A DNA stretch of 64,000 nt. It comes from CAYRES01 sp964423425. GTDB taxonomy: Bacteria > Actinomycetota > Thermoleophilia > RBG-16-64-13. The notes beneath the pieces are model-generated. The model saw only the letters and a list, made by a program, of their open reading frames with translations. It did not search any database and was not told the DNA's origin. Below are positions 52,912 to 61,590 of this stretch, in pieces (the first letter of the stretch is position 1; every line of letters starts with the position of its first letter). The stretch lies in the NCBI GenBank assembly GCA_964423425.1, contig CAYRES010000008.1, forward strand, positions 88,197 through 152,196. Reading direction: 5' to 3'. The position numbers and the translations under genes were made by a program.

Positions 52912-54347
52912 GTGAGTTCGAAGCGGTCATCGGCTTGGAGATACATGTCGAGCTCAACTGCGCCACCAAGATGTTTTGCGATTGCCCCAATCGCCCGGGA
53001 GACGAACCCAACCTGAACACCTGTACCACCTGCCTGTGGTTTCCCGGCGCTCTGCCCCGCCTGAGCCAGGAGGCGCTGGAGAAGGCGTCACTCCTGTGCC
53101 TGGCACTGGGCGGTGAGCTCCAGCCGAGAAGCGCCTTCGACCAGAAAGTCTACTACTACCCCGATCTCCCCAAGGGCTTCCAGTTGTCGCAGGCCCATCT
53201 TCCCCTCTCCCGCGGGGGTGCCATCGACATCACCGACGAGGGCGGAACCCCTCGGAGACTGCGGATCCACCATATCCACATGGAAGAGGACGTGGCCAAG
53301 CTGGTGCACGAGATGGAAGGCCGCCTGCCCATCAGCCTGGTTGACTTCAACCGCGCCGGAGCACCGCTCGTCGAGATCGTCACCGAGCCGGATATCCGCA
53401 CGCCCTATGAGGCCATGGAGTTCGTGAAGGAGCTCCGCACCCTGGTGCGCTACTCGGGCTCGTCCGAGTGCAGCATGGAGAGCGGCACCATGCGCGTAGA
53501 CGCCAACATCTCCGTGCGTCCGCGCGGCAGCGACGAGATGAACACCAAGGTGGAGGTCAAGAACATGAACTCCATCCGGCACGTGGGCGACGCCATCGCC
53601 TACGAGATCACGCGGCAGAGTGCTGCCGCCGAGGCCGGTGAGGACGTGATTCTGCACACCCGCCTGTGGGACCCGGACAAGAAGGCTACCTACCCCATGC
53701 GGGCCAAGTTCGAGGGACCCTGCATACCCGACCCCTCGGTACCGGTCATCGAGTTGTCGCCCGCCTGGATCGAGGAGATGCGCGCCCGCCTACCCGAGAC
53801 TCCGGCGGAGCGGGCCGACCGTTTCCTCGCACAGTACGAGATCACCAGGGAAGAAGCGTCGGCGGCGAGCGGCGACCCGGTGAACGCCCGCTACTTCGAA
53901 GAGCTCGTCTCGCTCGGCATCACCCCCAAGACCGCCCTGCAATGGCTCACTGCACACGTTCTGCCGGCCATCCGTGAGCGCGGATTGGAGGTGGGTACCT
54001 GCCCGGTCACCGCGGCGCGTCTGGCCGCCCTCCTCACCCTGCTCGCGGAAGACAAGATCAACGCCCAGGCGGCCCGGGAGGTTCTCACTCACCTGTTCGA
54101 AAGCGACGAGTCACCAGAAGAGCTGGTACGCGCCAAGGGGTTCGCGCAGGTCTCCGATCCTGGGGCGCTCGCTGCGCTGGTCGACAAGGTGATCGAGGAA
54201 CAGCCGTCGGCCGCAGACAACTACCGGGCGGGCCAAGGCAAGGCACTCGGTTTTCTGGTGGGCCAAGTGATGCAGGCCTCGGGAGGGAAGGCGAACCCGA
54301 AGGTGATAAAGGAGCTGCTCGAGGAGAGGCTGAACGAGGGAACGTAG
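52908..54347 (+). CDS. gatB: GatB, tRNA-dependent amidotransferase kinase/transamidase subunit (altered)
   Basis: A 479-residue GatB. Metal- and ATP-site elements are kept: GLEIHVEL (9-16), zinc cysteines 24, 26, 39 and 42, YYYPDLPKGFQLSQ, HMEEDVAKLVHE and GAPLVEIVTEPDI. The C-terminal GatB/YqeY tRNA-binding domain is complete (QGKALGFLVGQVMQASGGKAN). One otherwise strongly conserved block differs: the usual H-D-Y-R-Y-F-P-E-P-D segment reads KFEGPCIPDPSVPVI at 267-281. ATG 52908 follows GGGGAGG and overlaps the gatA stop (ATGA). Transfer chemistry may persist if ammonia comes from another source. Confidence 0.88.
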   Translation: MSEFEAVIGLEIHVELNCATKMFCDCPNRPGDEPNLNTCTTCLWFPGALPRLSQEALEKASLLCLALGGELQPRSAFDQKVYYYPDLPKGFQLSQAHLPLSRGGAIDITDEGGTPRRLRIHHIHMEEDVAKLVHEMEGRLPISLVDFNRAGAPLVEIVTEPDIRTPYEAMEFVKELRTLVRYSGSSECSMESGTMRVDANISVRPRGSDEMNTKVEVKNMNSIRHVGDAIAYEITRQSAAAEAGEDVILHTRLWDPDKKATYPMRAKFEGPCIPDPSVPVIELSPAWIEEMRARLPETPAERADRFLAQYEITREEASAASGDPVNARYFEELVSLGITPKTALQWLTAHVLPAIRERGLEVGTCPVTAARLAALLTLLAEDKINAQAAREVLTHLFESDESPEELVRAKGFAQVSDPGALAALVDKVIEEQPSAADNYRAGQGKALGFLVGQVMQASGGKANPKVIKELLEERLNEGT

Positions 54348-54473
54348 AGGGCGGGCGTCTCAAAGCTGCGTGGACTATACCTCGCATGCGTCGCGAGGGC
54401 GGCAGACTCTCGATGAAGCCGGCCCCAGATCTGAGCGCACCGCCGGGAGTCGGAACGGTTACCGAGCCTCACG

Positions 54474-55436
54474 CTACCGTATCACCGGAACCTCAAACGA
54501 CGACCGCACCCCTATGTCCGTGGCGTGTTCCCTCAGCCAGTCTTCGGCGGTCCTACGGCCCTCGTCGCGCAGCCGGCGGAGAAAGTCCCAATGTGTGGGC
54601 GTCTCGGTGGCGGCGGTGAGCTCAATGACGCTGTCGCTGGTGATGTAGTGCATCCGCACGCTCTCCCAGCGGCTCTCCGCGCTGGTGCAGACGGCATCAC
54701 CGCCGTCACCTTCACCGCCCGGCCACGCCTTCTCCCAAAGAACGGCCGTGTGTTTGAGCGGCCCGGCCTGCACCAGTAGGGTGTCAACAGCCTCGCACTC
54801 ACTTACCAAGGGCGCAAGCACGGGGTATCCCTTGGAACCGGCACACCAGTAGGGTTCTCCGTCGATCTCGACCGCCTGGAACAGCGAGGGCATGCAGGCC
54901 GAGGCCAAGAGCACATCCGAAGACAACTCCCCGTTGCGGAAGATACGAGGCCGGCCCGTGCGCGCATGGGCGACGCCCACGAAGAGGCGGATGGAGGAAT
55001 CCTGCAGCCACTTGAAGCCGACCATCTCATCGAGAATCTGGCGTAATGGGTTGGGACCCTCATAGACGGAGTCGTACGGGGACACCACCTCGAGTGGAAC
55101 CTCGGGCATTCGGTGCGGGGAGGAGAAGTCGAGGCCGAGGGCGCCGGTGAGGAACCCTATGGGGCCCTTCTTGAAGGGGCTGAACATGGCCGCATCGGAG
55201 ACTTCATGCCAGAACCTCTCGAGAGCGCGCTTCCCCCCCACCCGGCCTTCTCTCAGCAGGCCGGTCACCAGCACCGCCGCACTCATGGCACCGGCGGACG
55301 TCGCCGAGATGCCATCGATTCGCAGCCAACGTTCATTGAGCAGTCGATCGAGCACTCCCCACGCAAAGGCGCCTTGGGGACCCGTATCGAGCAAAGCCAA
55401 GTTGATCGAGACAGGTTCACGGTCCGGCATTGTCAT
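54474..55436 (-). CDS. Patatin-like protein with degenerate active site
   Basis: A 320-residue relative of patatin-like phospholipases. The fold is recognisable in NLALLDTGPQGAFAWGVLD, ISATSAGAMSAAV and IDGEPYWCAGSKGYPVL. Relatives read LALQGGGAHGAFTWGVLD, GTSAGAMNA and EPYWDGGY. So the oxyanion glycines are lost, the GxSxG first glycine is Ala (Ser kept), and the catalytic Asp of the DGG dyad is Cys. Hydrolysis is unlikely. It overlaps the end of atpD by 20 bases and is therefore co-expressed with the V-type ATPase. Confidence 0.78.
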   Translation of the reverse strand: MTMPDREPVSINLALLDTGPQGAFAWGVLDRLLNERWLRIDGISATSAGAMSAAVLVTGLLREGRVGGKRALERFWHEVSDAAMFSPFKKGPIGFLTGALGLDFSSPHRMPEVPLEVVSPYDSVYEGPNPLRQILDEMVGFKWLQDSSIRLFVGVAHARTGRPRIFRNGELSSDVLLASACMPSLFQAVEIDGEPYWCAGSKGYPVLAPLVSECEAVDTLLVQAGPLKHTAVLWEKAWPGGEGDGGDAVCTSAESRWESVRMHYITSDSVIELTAATETPTHWDFLRRLRDEGRRTAEDWLREHATDIGVRSSFEVPVIR

Positions 55437-56085
55437 GGCCCCATTCCCCCTTCTGCGAGTTCCGTTTCTTGAGCAGGTGCTTGAGACGCAGATGTTCTTC
55501 GCGCTCTCTCTCTTCCAAGGTTCGGCGCATGGTGGCCATCTGTGACCGCAGCTCAGGTGCCACCCGGCGATCCAGACTGTTCACCTGGCGCGAGGTCTGG
55601 GCCAGCGCTTCGCCCAACCTACGAATGAGCATTTCCCGGGGGGCCGCATCGAGCAGCAGATCGGTGAAGACCTCGAATTTCCTGGCCGCCTCAGCCACGG
55701 CCAAGCCGACGCTGGTGGGCGGAGTGCCCCGGGCGCCCAAGGTGCGGGCCAGCGGCGGTCGTGCCGTGATATCGGAGACAGATATGCCCCAGATGTGGCC
55801 CGACCGGATCTCCACCGAGAGATCCCGGGCCGGCCAACCGGTCGCCTGGCACTCCGCATGGCCCTCCTGCGCCAAGGCCTGATACAGCAGCGGGTAGGCC
55901 CCGGCGGCAAGCCCGCCGATAGCGGCGCGGGCATCGACAGCCGGCCGCGCCAGACTGAAGAGTTCCGTGACCAGAGCTTCGCGCTTGCGGCGAAGGAGAT
56001 CCACTCCCTTCTCCACCCGGGCCAGCCGCCGCTGCGAGCGGAGAAGATTCATACGCGTGGCTGCGAGCCCCCGGGTCGCGCTCAC
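55417..56085 (-). CDS. atpD: V-type ATP synthase subunit D
   Basis: A 222-residue central-stalk subunit. TRMNLLRSQRRLARVEKGVDLLRRKREAL is the N-terminal coiled-coil helix of the family, and the C-terminal helix (RQVNSLDRRVAPELRSQM...LEEREREEHLRLKHLLKK) completes the antiparallel pair that rotates inside the A3B3 head. The GTG start overlaps the atpB stop (GTGA). Confidence 0.93.
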   Translation of the reverse strand: MSATRGLAATRMNLLRSQRRLARVEKGVDLLRRKREALVTELFSLARPAVDARAAIGGLAAGAYPLLYQALAQEGHAECQATGWPARDLSVEIRSGHIWGISVSDITARPPLARTLGARGTPPTSVGLAVAEAARKFEVFTDLLLDAAPREMLIRRLGEALAQTSRQVNSLDRRVAPELRSQMATMRRTLEEREREEHLRLKHLLKKRNSQKGEWGHDNAGP

Positions 56086-57536
56086 AGCGAGTCCCCGCTA
56101 CAGGCGGCGGCAGGCCGCCCCTCCAGCGTCGCCGACCTCTCCGCCTCGGTCTGCACCGCATCAGCCGCCTCGCGTCGCGCCACCCAGACGGAGTCGCTCA
56201 CCCGCAAGAGATCAGCCCGAGGCAGCGTCTCAAGAAGACGCCAGCCGAGCTCCACGGTCTCCCCCACACTCCGCCGCCAGAATCCCTGGCCCACGAACTC
56301 CGACTCAAAGCGCTCAGCGAAGGCGAGGGCACGCTGGTCGCGCTCGCCCAGCCCCGCCTCTCCCACGATGGTCGCCATGAGTCTCGCCTCACGGCCCTGC
56401 GTGTAGATGGCGTAGAGCTGATTGGCCCACTCTCGGTGCTCCGGTACCGTCTTGCCTTCGCCGATGCCGGAGTTCATGAGCCGCGAGAGTGAGGGCAGCA
56501 CGTCGATGGGAGGAAAGATGCTGCGGCGATGGAGCTCCCGGCTCAACACGAGCTGGCCCTCGGTGATGTAGCCGGTGAGGTCGGGGATGGGATGGGTGAT
56601 GTCGTCGTCGGGCATCGTGATAATGGGAATCTGGGTGACCGATCCCTCCCGACCGAGCACGGTCCCTGCGCGTTCGTAGAGACTGGCGAGGTCTGTGTAC
56701 ATATAGCCGGGGTAGCCACGGCGGCCGGGGATCTCCTCCCGCGCAGTCGCGATCTCGCGCAGCGCTTCACAGTAGTGGGTCATGTCGGCGATGACGACGA
56801 GCACGTGAATGCCGCGCTCGAAGGCGAGATACTCCGCCTGTGTGAGAGCCACCCGGGGAGCCAGCAGGCGTTCGATGGTGGGATCACGGGCTTCGTTCAG
56901 GTAGAGCACGCTTCGTTCCGTAGCTCCGCTCCGCTCGAAGCGATGGAGAAACGAGTAGGTCTCATGTGCGGTGATGCCGATGGCGCAGAAGATCACCGCG
57001 AAGGGCTCCCCCCGGGGCGCACGGGCATTCTCGACAATCTGGCCGGCCAGATCGAGGCCGGGCAGTCCCGGCCCGGAGAAGACGGGGAGTTTCTGCCCTC
57101 TCACCAGTGTATTCATGCCGTCGATGGCGGACACGCCGGTCTCGATGAAGTCGGTGGGACGGGCCCGGCGGGCCGGATTGAGGGGCGCCCCCCAAATGGG
57201 CACCCGAGCCTCACCCACCGGCGCGGGCAGTCCGTCGATGGGAGCGCCCACCCCGTTCAGGGTACGGCCCAAGAGCTCTCTGCCGACGATGGTGGTGGCC
57301 GTCTCGCCGGTCAAGGTCACCTCGGTTGCCGCCGGTGGAAGGCCCAACGTCTCCTCGAGTATCTGGATGGTGGTGATCTCCTCCCCGGCGTCGATGACCT
57401 GGCCCCGACGTGGAGGTTGCCCGGGCACAGCGATGGTCACCCACTCCCCCATGGACACTCGCGGGGTCTTCTCGACAAAGATGAGCGGTCCGCTCGCCCC
57501 GCGCGCCCCGTGGTATATGCGGCAGAGATCACTCAT
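56082..57536 (-). CDS. atpB: V-type ATP synthase subunit B (regulatory)
   Basis: A 484-residue non-catalytic nucleotide-binding head subunit. It shows the subunit-B features VFSGPGLPGLDLAGQIV (degenerate P-loop), ADMTHYCEALREI, RRGYPGYMYTDLASLYERAG, GSVTQIPIITMPDDDITHPIPDLTGYITEGQ. ATG 57536 starts at the family N-terminus (CRIYHGARGASGPLIFVE), overlapping the end of atpA by 8 bases. The open frame upstream to 58058 is antisense-free but lies within atpA and is not used. Confidence 0.95.
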   Translation of the reverse strand: MSDLCRIYHGARGASGPLIFVEKTPRVSMGEWVTIAVPGQPPRRGQVIDAGEEITTIQILEETLGLPPAATEVTLTGETATTIVGRELLGRTLNGVGAPIDGLPAPVGEARVPIWGAPLNPARRARPTDFIETGVSAIDGMNTLVRGQKLPVFSGPGLPGLDLAGQIVENARAPRGEPFAVIFCAIGITAHETYSFLHRFERSGATERSVLYLNEARDPTIERLLAPRVALTQAEYLAFERGIHVLVVIADMTHYCEALREIATAREEIPGRRGYPGYMYTDLASLYERAGTVLGREGSVTQIPIITMPDDDITHPIPDLTGYITEGQLVLSRELHRRSIFPPIDVLPSLSRLMNSGIGEGKTVPEHREWANQLYAIYTQGREARLMATIVGEAGLGERDQRALAFAERFESEFVGQGFWRRSVGETVELGWRLLETLPRADLLRVSDSVWVARREAADAVQTEAERSATLEGRPAAACSGDSL

Positions 57537-59391
57537 CGCCGGCACCCCCTGACGTCGCGTTCGGCCCGCCTGCAGACACCGACTCAAGCTCAGGTACAGG
57601 TTCAGCTCCGTGGGACGCTCCGGCTGCTGTGGCCGCTTCAGGGGTCTCGGCCGTCCACCCCCGAAGCACGGCGAGAGCGGCGGCGGTCTCAGCCGCCCAG
57701 CTCTCGACCTCATCGGCGGGCGAGTTCCTGAGGTTGGTGAGTGCACGCCGTGCCGGCTCCAAGTCGAGCTGTTCCAAGTCGATGCCCGCCTCAAGTGCCG
57801 AGAGGGCGGCTTCATACAGCTCCGAGGAGAGCGAGGCGAGCCGGTAGGTCTTCTCCACCGGTGAAGCGGCATCGTTGGGGTCATACGCATTCTGCCCCAA
57901 CACCACCTCACGAATGAGGTGGGCCGTATTGAGCAGGAGGCGGTCTTTGTCCTGCAAGGCCTCCGGACCCACCAGACCCGCGATCTCGCGGAGTTCGCGC
58001 TCGCGCTGCAGTAGTTTGAGGAGACCGGCCCGCAGGTCGGGCCAATCGGCGGCAACACGCTCAGCGAACCAGCTCTTCGTCATCTCGGCATACAGGGAGT
58101 AGCTGATCTCCCAGTCGACCGCCGGAAAATGGCGCTGATGGGCCAGTGCCGGGTCGAGCGCCCACAGGGCGCCTGCAACCCGGAGCGAGGCTTGGGTGAC
58201 GGGCTCGGAGAAATCACCTCCGGGGGGCGACACCGCGCTGATCAAGGTGATGACACCCTCCCGCTCCGGTGTACCCTGTGCCCTCACCCGGCCGGCCCGC
58301 TCATAGAGCTTGCCCAGACGGTTGCCCAGATAGGTGGGATAGCCCTCCTCACCCGGCATCTCCTGGAGCCGGGAGCCGATCTCCCGCAGCGCCTCCGCCC
58401 AACGGGAGAGGCTGTCGGCCATCACGGCCACTCGGTACCCGAGATCCCGGAAGTACTCCGCAATCGTCATGCCCAGGTAGACGGAAGCCTCACGGGCCGC
58501 CACCGGCATGTTCGAGGTGTTCACCACGAGCACAGTGCGGTCCATGATCGAGTGGCCGGTATTCGGGTCCACCAGTTCCGGGAACTCGTTCAGCACATCG
58601 GCCATCTCGTTGCCCCGCTCGCCGCAGCCCACGTAGATGACCACATCGGCGGCGGCATGACGAGCCAGAGATTGCTCGATCACGGTCTTACCTGTGCCGA
58701 AGCCCCCCGGCACCGACACCGATCCGCCCTCCGTGACGGGGAAGAAGAAGTCGAAGACCCGTTGCCCCGTGATGAAGGGTTGCTCAGAAGGCAGCCTCTG
58801 CGCAGACGGCCGCGGATGGCGAACCGGCCAACGGTGGGCGAGCGTCAAGGCCCCGCCGTCTTCGAGGTGCACGACCGGCTCGAACACCGTGTACTCGCCG
58901 GCTGAGATGCCGGCGACCGTACCCTCCTGATTGGGCGGCACCAAGATGGCGAGCTCTCTGCCCGCCCGCTCTTCCACCACCCCGACGACGTCACCCGGGC
59001 CCACGCGCTGGCCGGCTCCCACCCGGGGTTCGAATGACCAGACACGCTCCCTGTCCAAGGTGGGCACCGACACGCCCGATTGGATGAAATCACCCGTCGC
59101 TGCCGCCACCAGTTCGAGAGGACGGGCCACCCCGTCCAGAATGGAGCCCAGAAGACCCGGCCCCAGCTCCACAACCAGCGGCTCCCCACTGGGATGCACC
59201 GGCTCGCCCACCCTCAGCCCGTTGGTGTCCTCGTATACCTGGATGGTGGCGGTGTCACCGTCCAGCCGGATGACCTCTCCCAGCAGTCCACCCTCCCCCA
59301 CGCGGGCAAGCTCATACAGCCCCACTCCCCGCAGAGGACGAGCTTCGACGAGTGCTCCGGTCACGCGGGTGATGCGGCCCTTCTCACTCAT
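57529..59391 (-). CDS. atpA: V-type ATP synthase subunit A (catalytic)
   Basis: A 620-residue catalytic subunit: GGFGTGKTVIEQ P-loop, the non-homologous insert region (about 110-190, GTVAGISAGEYTV), CGERGNEMADVL, NTSNMPVAAREASVY, ADSLSRWAEALREI and SAVSPPGGDFSEPVTQ. The last 45 residues form an Ala/Glu-rich tail beyond the usual end. ATG 59391 overlaps the atpF stop (ATGA). Sequence conservation indicates an active rotary ATPase head. Confidence 0.95.
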   Translation of the reverse strand: MSEKGRITRVTGALVEARPLRGVGLYELARVGEGGLLGEVIRLDGDTATIQVYEDTNGLRVGEPVHPSGEPLVVELGPGLLGSILDGVARPLELVAAATGDFIQSGVSVPTLDRERVWSFEPRVGAGQRVGPGDVVGVVEERAGRELAILVPPNQEGTVAGISAGEYTVFEPVVHLEDGGALTLAHRWPVRHPRPSAQRLPSEQPFITGQRVFDFFFPVTEGGSVSVPGGFGTGKTVIEQSLARHAAADVVIYVGCGERGNEMADVLNEFPELVDPNTGHSIMDRTVLVVNTSNMPVAAREASVYLGMTIAEYFRDLGYRVAVMADSLSRWAEALREIGSRLQEMPGEEGYPTYLGNRLGKLYERAGRVRAQGTPEREGVITLISAVSPPGGDFSEPVTQASLRVAGALWALDPALAHQRHFPAVDWEISYSLYAEMTKSWFAERVAADWPDLRAGLLKLLQRERELREIAGLVGPEALQDKDRLLLNTAHLIREVVLGQNAYDPNDAASPVEKTYRLASLSSELYEAALSALEAGIDLEQLDLEPARRALTNLRNSPADEVESWAAETAAALAVLRGWTAETPEAATAAGASHGAEPVPELESVSAGGPNATSGGAGDE

Positions 59392-59717
59392 CGCAACCTC
59401 ACCCGGTAGCCAATGGCCTGATGCAGCATCTCGACGATGTAGCCCTCCGGCCCCCGGAGCGACTCGTCCCACACCGGACCGGGGAAGGGCACCAACATGG
59501 GTAGAGGCCGCTTGCTCACATAGCGGAGGACGTCCGCCGGCAGTCGTTCATAGAGATCGTCCTGCATGAGGATCACCCCGCTCTCCGGACGACAGGTGAG
59601 TTCGAACAGGCGCTCCGCCGCGGCGGCCCCGTCGGAAGCCTCCAAGGGGGGGCACCCGGCCAGAGAGAATCCCGTGGCCACCTCGGGACGGCAGATGACA
59701 TGGACGGAGTACTCCAT
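59388..59717 (-). CDS. atpF: V-type ATP synthase subunit F
   Basis: A 109-residue central-stalk subunit between atpC and atpA. The Rossmann-like fold is visible as VHVICRPEVATGFSLAG and a central helix (GAAAAERLFELTCR), followed by SGVILMQDDLYERLP. ATG 59717 coincides with the last base of the atpC stop; the frame upstream lies within atpC. Identification rests on family pattern and operon position. Confidence 0.85.
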   Translation of the reverse strand: MEYSVHVICRPEVATGFSLAGCPPLEASDGAAAAERLFELTCRPESGVILMQDDLYERLPADVLRYVSKRPLPMLVPFPGPVWDESLRGPEGYIVEMLHQAIGYRVRLR

Positions 59718-60733
59718 CAGCGCACCCCCGCCAATCCGCTGAGGAGTGCCGGGCGAGGCATGTCGAGCGCCACCCCCCAGATGAGGCGGCGCAGATCGAT
59801 GAGCTGCCTCCGCAGACGCAGCCAATAGGAGAGGACCGGCGCAAGACCGTTGGGCTCGATGAGCGCGTGGCGTGCGAGCTGAGTCGCGTGCTCACCCAGG
59901 AGGGCCTCTTCGAGGGTCGAGAGATCCTGGTGGGTACGGAGCACACGGGAGAAGCCGGGGGATGTGAGATCCCGGGCCAACACTTGTGCCGCCTCCTCCA
60001 CACTTCCGGCGGCACTCGCACGTAGGAAGGCCGCCCGCTGCAGCATCTCTCCGCCGGCGAGAAACGCGTCGTCGATCTCCACATCCGTTCCCTGGAGTAC
60101 CATGAGCAACGCGCTCCGGATATTCGCCAGGTCGATGGTGATACGGGCGAAGCGGCGGATGTCTCGATCACGCCCGCCGGGGCCACGGAGCACTCTACTC
60201 GTCCAGGTGCGGTCGAGCAGCAGCTCCAACCGGAAGGGGTCGGGCTGGGCAGGCATCAGTTCCTCGAAGAGAGGCCCGGCGAAGGGACTGCCCCAGATGG
60301 AGAGAACGCCCGCCATCGCCTCCCCACTCTGCTGGGCGGCCAGCTCTTGGAGCGCCCGCTCGGGCAGCCCCGGAGTGGGAATGAGACCCGACAACCGGTG
60401 GGCCGGCGCGACGCCCTGCACCAGACCGCGAAAGAGAGTGCGCAGAGAGCGGCGATCCTCATCCTCGAACACGGCACCCAGGCGGCGCCCCCGCGATCCC
60501 GACCAACGGGCAAGCACACTCAGCTCTTCACCCGCTTGGCGCCGCACGGCGTGATCCAAGGCGGTGGCCGACTCTCCGGTCGCGGTGACCCATACCGGGA
60601 AACCCGCCCGCTCGAGGCCGTCGGCCAGGGAGGACAGGTCGGAAGAACGCGACAACCCACGAAGCTGCTCGGCGGAGAGCAGGTGGGTCTTCAGACCCGC
60701 CACTCTGGCGATGACGTCACTCCAGTCGGTCAT
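59717..60733 (-). CDS. atpC: V-type ATP synthase subunit C (AC39-like)
   Basis: A 338-residue stalk/rotor cap subunit linking the membrane ring to the central stalk. Typical pattern: ITIDLANIRSALLMVLQG repeated-domain helix, and the C-terminal LSYWLRLRRQLIDLRRLIWGVALDM. I favour ATG 60733; ATG 60757 is possible and would overlap atpE more. Confidence 0.85.
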   Translation of the reverse strand: MTDWSDVIARVAGLKTHLLSAEQLRGLSRSSDLSSLADGLERAGFPVWVTATGESATALDHAVRRQAGEELSVLARWSGSRGRRLGAVFEDEDRRSLRTLFRGLVQGVAPAHRLSGLIPTPGLPERALQELAAQQSGEAMAGVLSIWGSPFAGPLFEELMPAQPDPFRLELLLDRTWTSRVLRGPGGRDRDIRRFARITIDLANIRSALLMVLQGTDVEIDDAFLAGGEMLQRAAFLRASAAGSVEEAAQVLARDLTSPGFSRVLRTHQDLSTLEEALLGEHATQLARHALIEPNGLAPVLSYWLRLRRQLIDLRRLIWGVALDMPRPALLSGLAGVR

Positions 60734-61340
60734 CGGCTGCCTCACCACACCATCCATGTTTCTCGACCATCGCCATCACCGTGAGTGCAAGCTCGGGCCA
60801 CATACGATCGATACGGGTGTCGAGCCGCGCGTCGACCTCAGCCCGGCCGCCCGGCGTGCCGAGAACGAATCCTGACGTGAACGAGGACTCCTCGCTCACG
60901 GCGACCTCGGTTCCCGCGACCCCGCCTGCCGCCTCAGCCAAGGCGTCCGCCAGCGCCGGATGACATCTGGCCTCGACTCGGCTTTCGGGAAGATAGGCGC
61001 AGGCCTGCAGCAACTCCTCCCCCAGTCTCGCCCGGTAGCGGTCGTCGGCGCAGAGTGAATGGAGACGCGCATCAACGGCCGCCCGCACCCGGCCGAGCAG
61101 CTCATCCCTCGCCACAAGCACGCTGTTACGTCCTTCTCGCCGGGCGGCGGCCACCTCCAACGCCCCCCGGGCCCGGAGCTCCCGCCCGTACTCCTCCGAC
61201 TCCTGCTGTAACCTCTCGGCGGATTCCCTGCGGTGCGCGGCCAGAAGCTCCTCGCCATACACCCGCGCCCGCCGGAGGTTCTCCTCAGCCTCGGCGGCCG
61301 CATCCCGCTCCAAGGCGCGGATCAACTCTTCCATGGCCAT
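60717..61340 (-). CDS. atpE: V-type ATP synthase subunit E
   Basis: A 207-residue peripheral-stalk subunit. A long charged N-terminal helix (LIRALERDAAAEAEENLRRA) and a small alpha/beta C-terminal domain (VSEESSFTSGFVLGTPGGRAEVDARLDTRI) are the family layout. It partners with the AtpH protein at the start of the operon. The start is ATG 61340 or 61334; the frame continues to 61358. Confidence 0.85.
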   Translation of the reverse strand: MAMEELIRALERDAAAEAEENLRRARVYGEELLAAHRRESAERLQQESEEYGRELRARGALEVAAARREGRNSVLVARDELLGRVRAAVDARLHSLCADDRYRARLGEELLQACAYLPESRVEARCHPALADALAEAAGGVAGTEVAVSEESSFTSGFVLGTPGGRAEVDARLDTRIDRMWPELALTVMAMVEKHGWCGEAADDRLE

Positions 61341-61347
61341 GGCCGGA

Positions 61348-61569
61348 TCACCCACCACCCTGCAACAGGATGAGCACGGCCACCACGAAACCGAGGATGG
61401 CCATGGTTTCCGGGATGGCGAGCAGGATGATCACCGTCCCCGAGATCTCCGGCTTCTCGGCCAGACTGGCCACCCCGGCCGCACCGATCTTCGACTGAGC
61501 CCAGGCCGTCGCCAAGGCCGGCAAACTGATTGCCCCTGCTGCCGCCAACGCGATGATGGCGAATTCCAT
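61348..61569 (-). CDS. atpK: V-type ATP synthase subunit K (proteolipid ring), 73 residues
   Basis: One helical hairpin forming the membrane ring. Helix 1 ends AWAQSKIGAAG (Gln25) and helix 2 carries the ion-binding carboxylate in AIPETMAILGF (Glu54, Thr55). Two-helix length, unlike the four-helix NtpK of Enterococcus. Gln in helix 1 with Glu-Thr in helix 2 is reminiscent of Na+-binding c-subunits (see findings). Confidence 0.92.
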   Translation of the reverse strand: MEFAIIALAAAGAISLPALATAWAQSKIGAAGVASLAEKPEISGTVIILLAIPETMAILGFVVAVLILLQGGG

Positions 61570-61590
61570 GCTGCCCTCCCCCCTTCCGGC

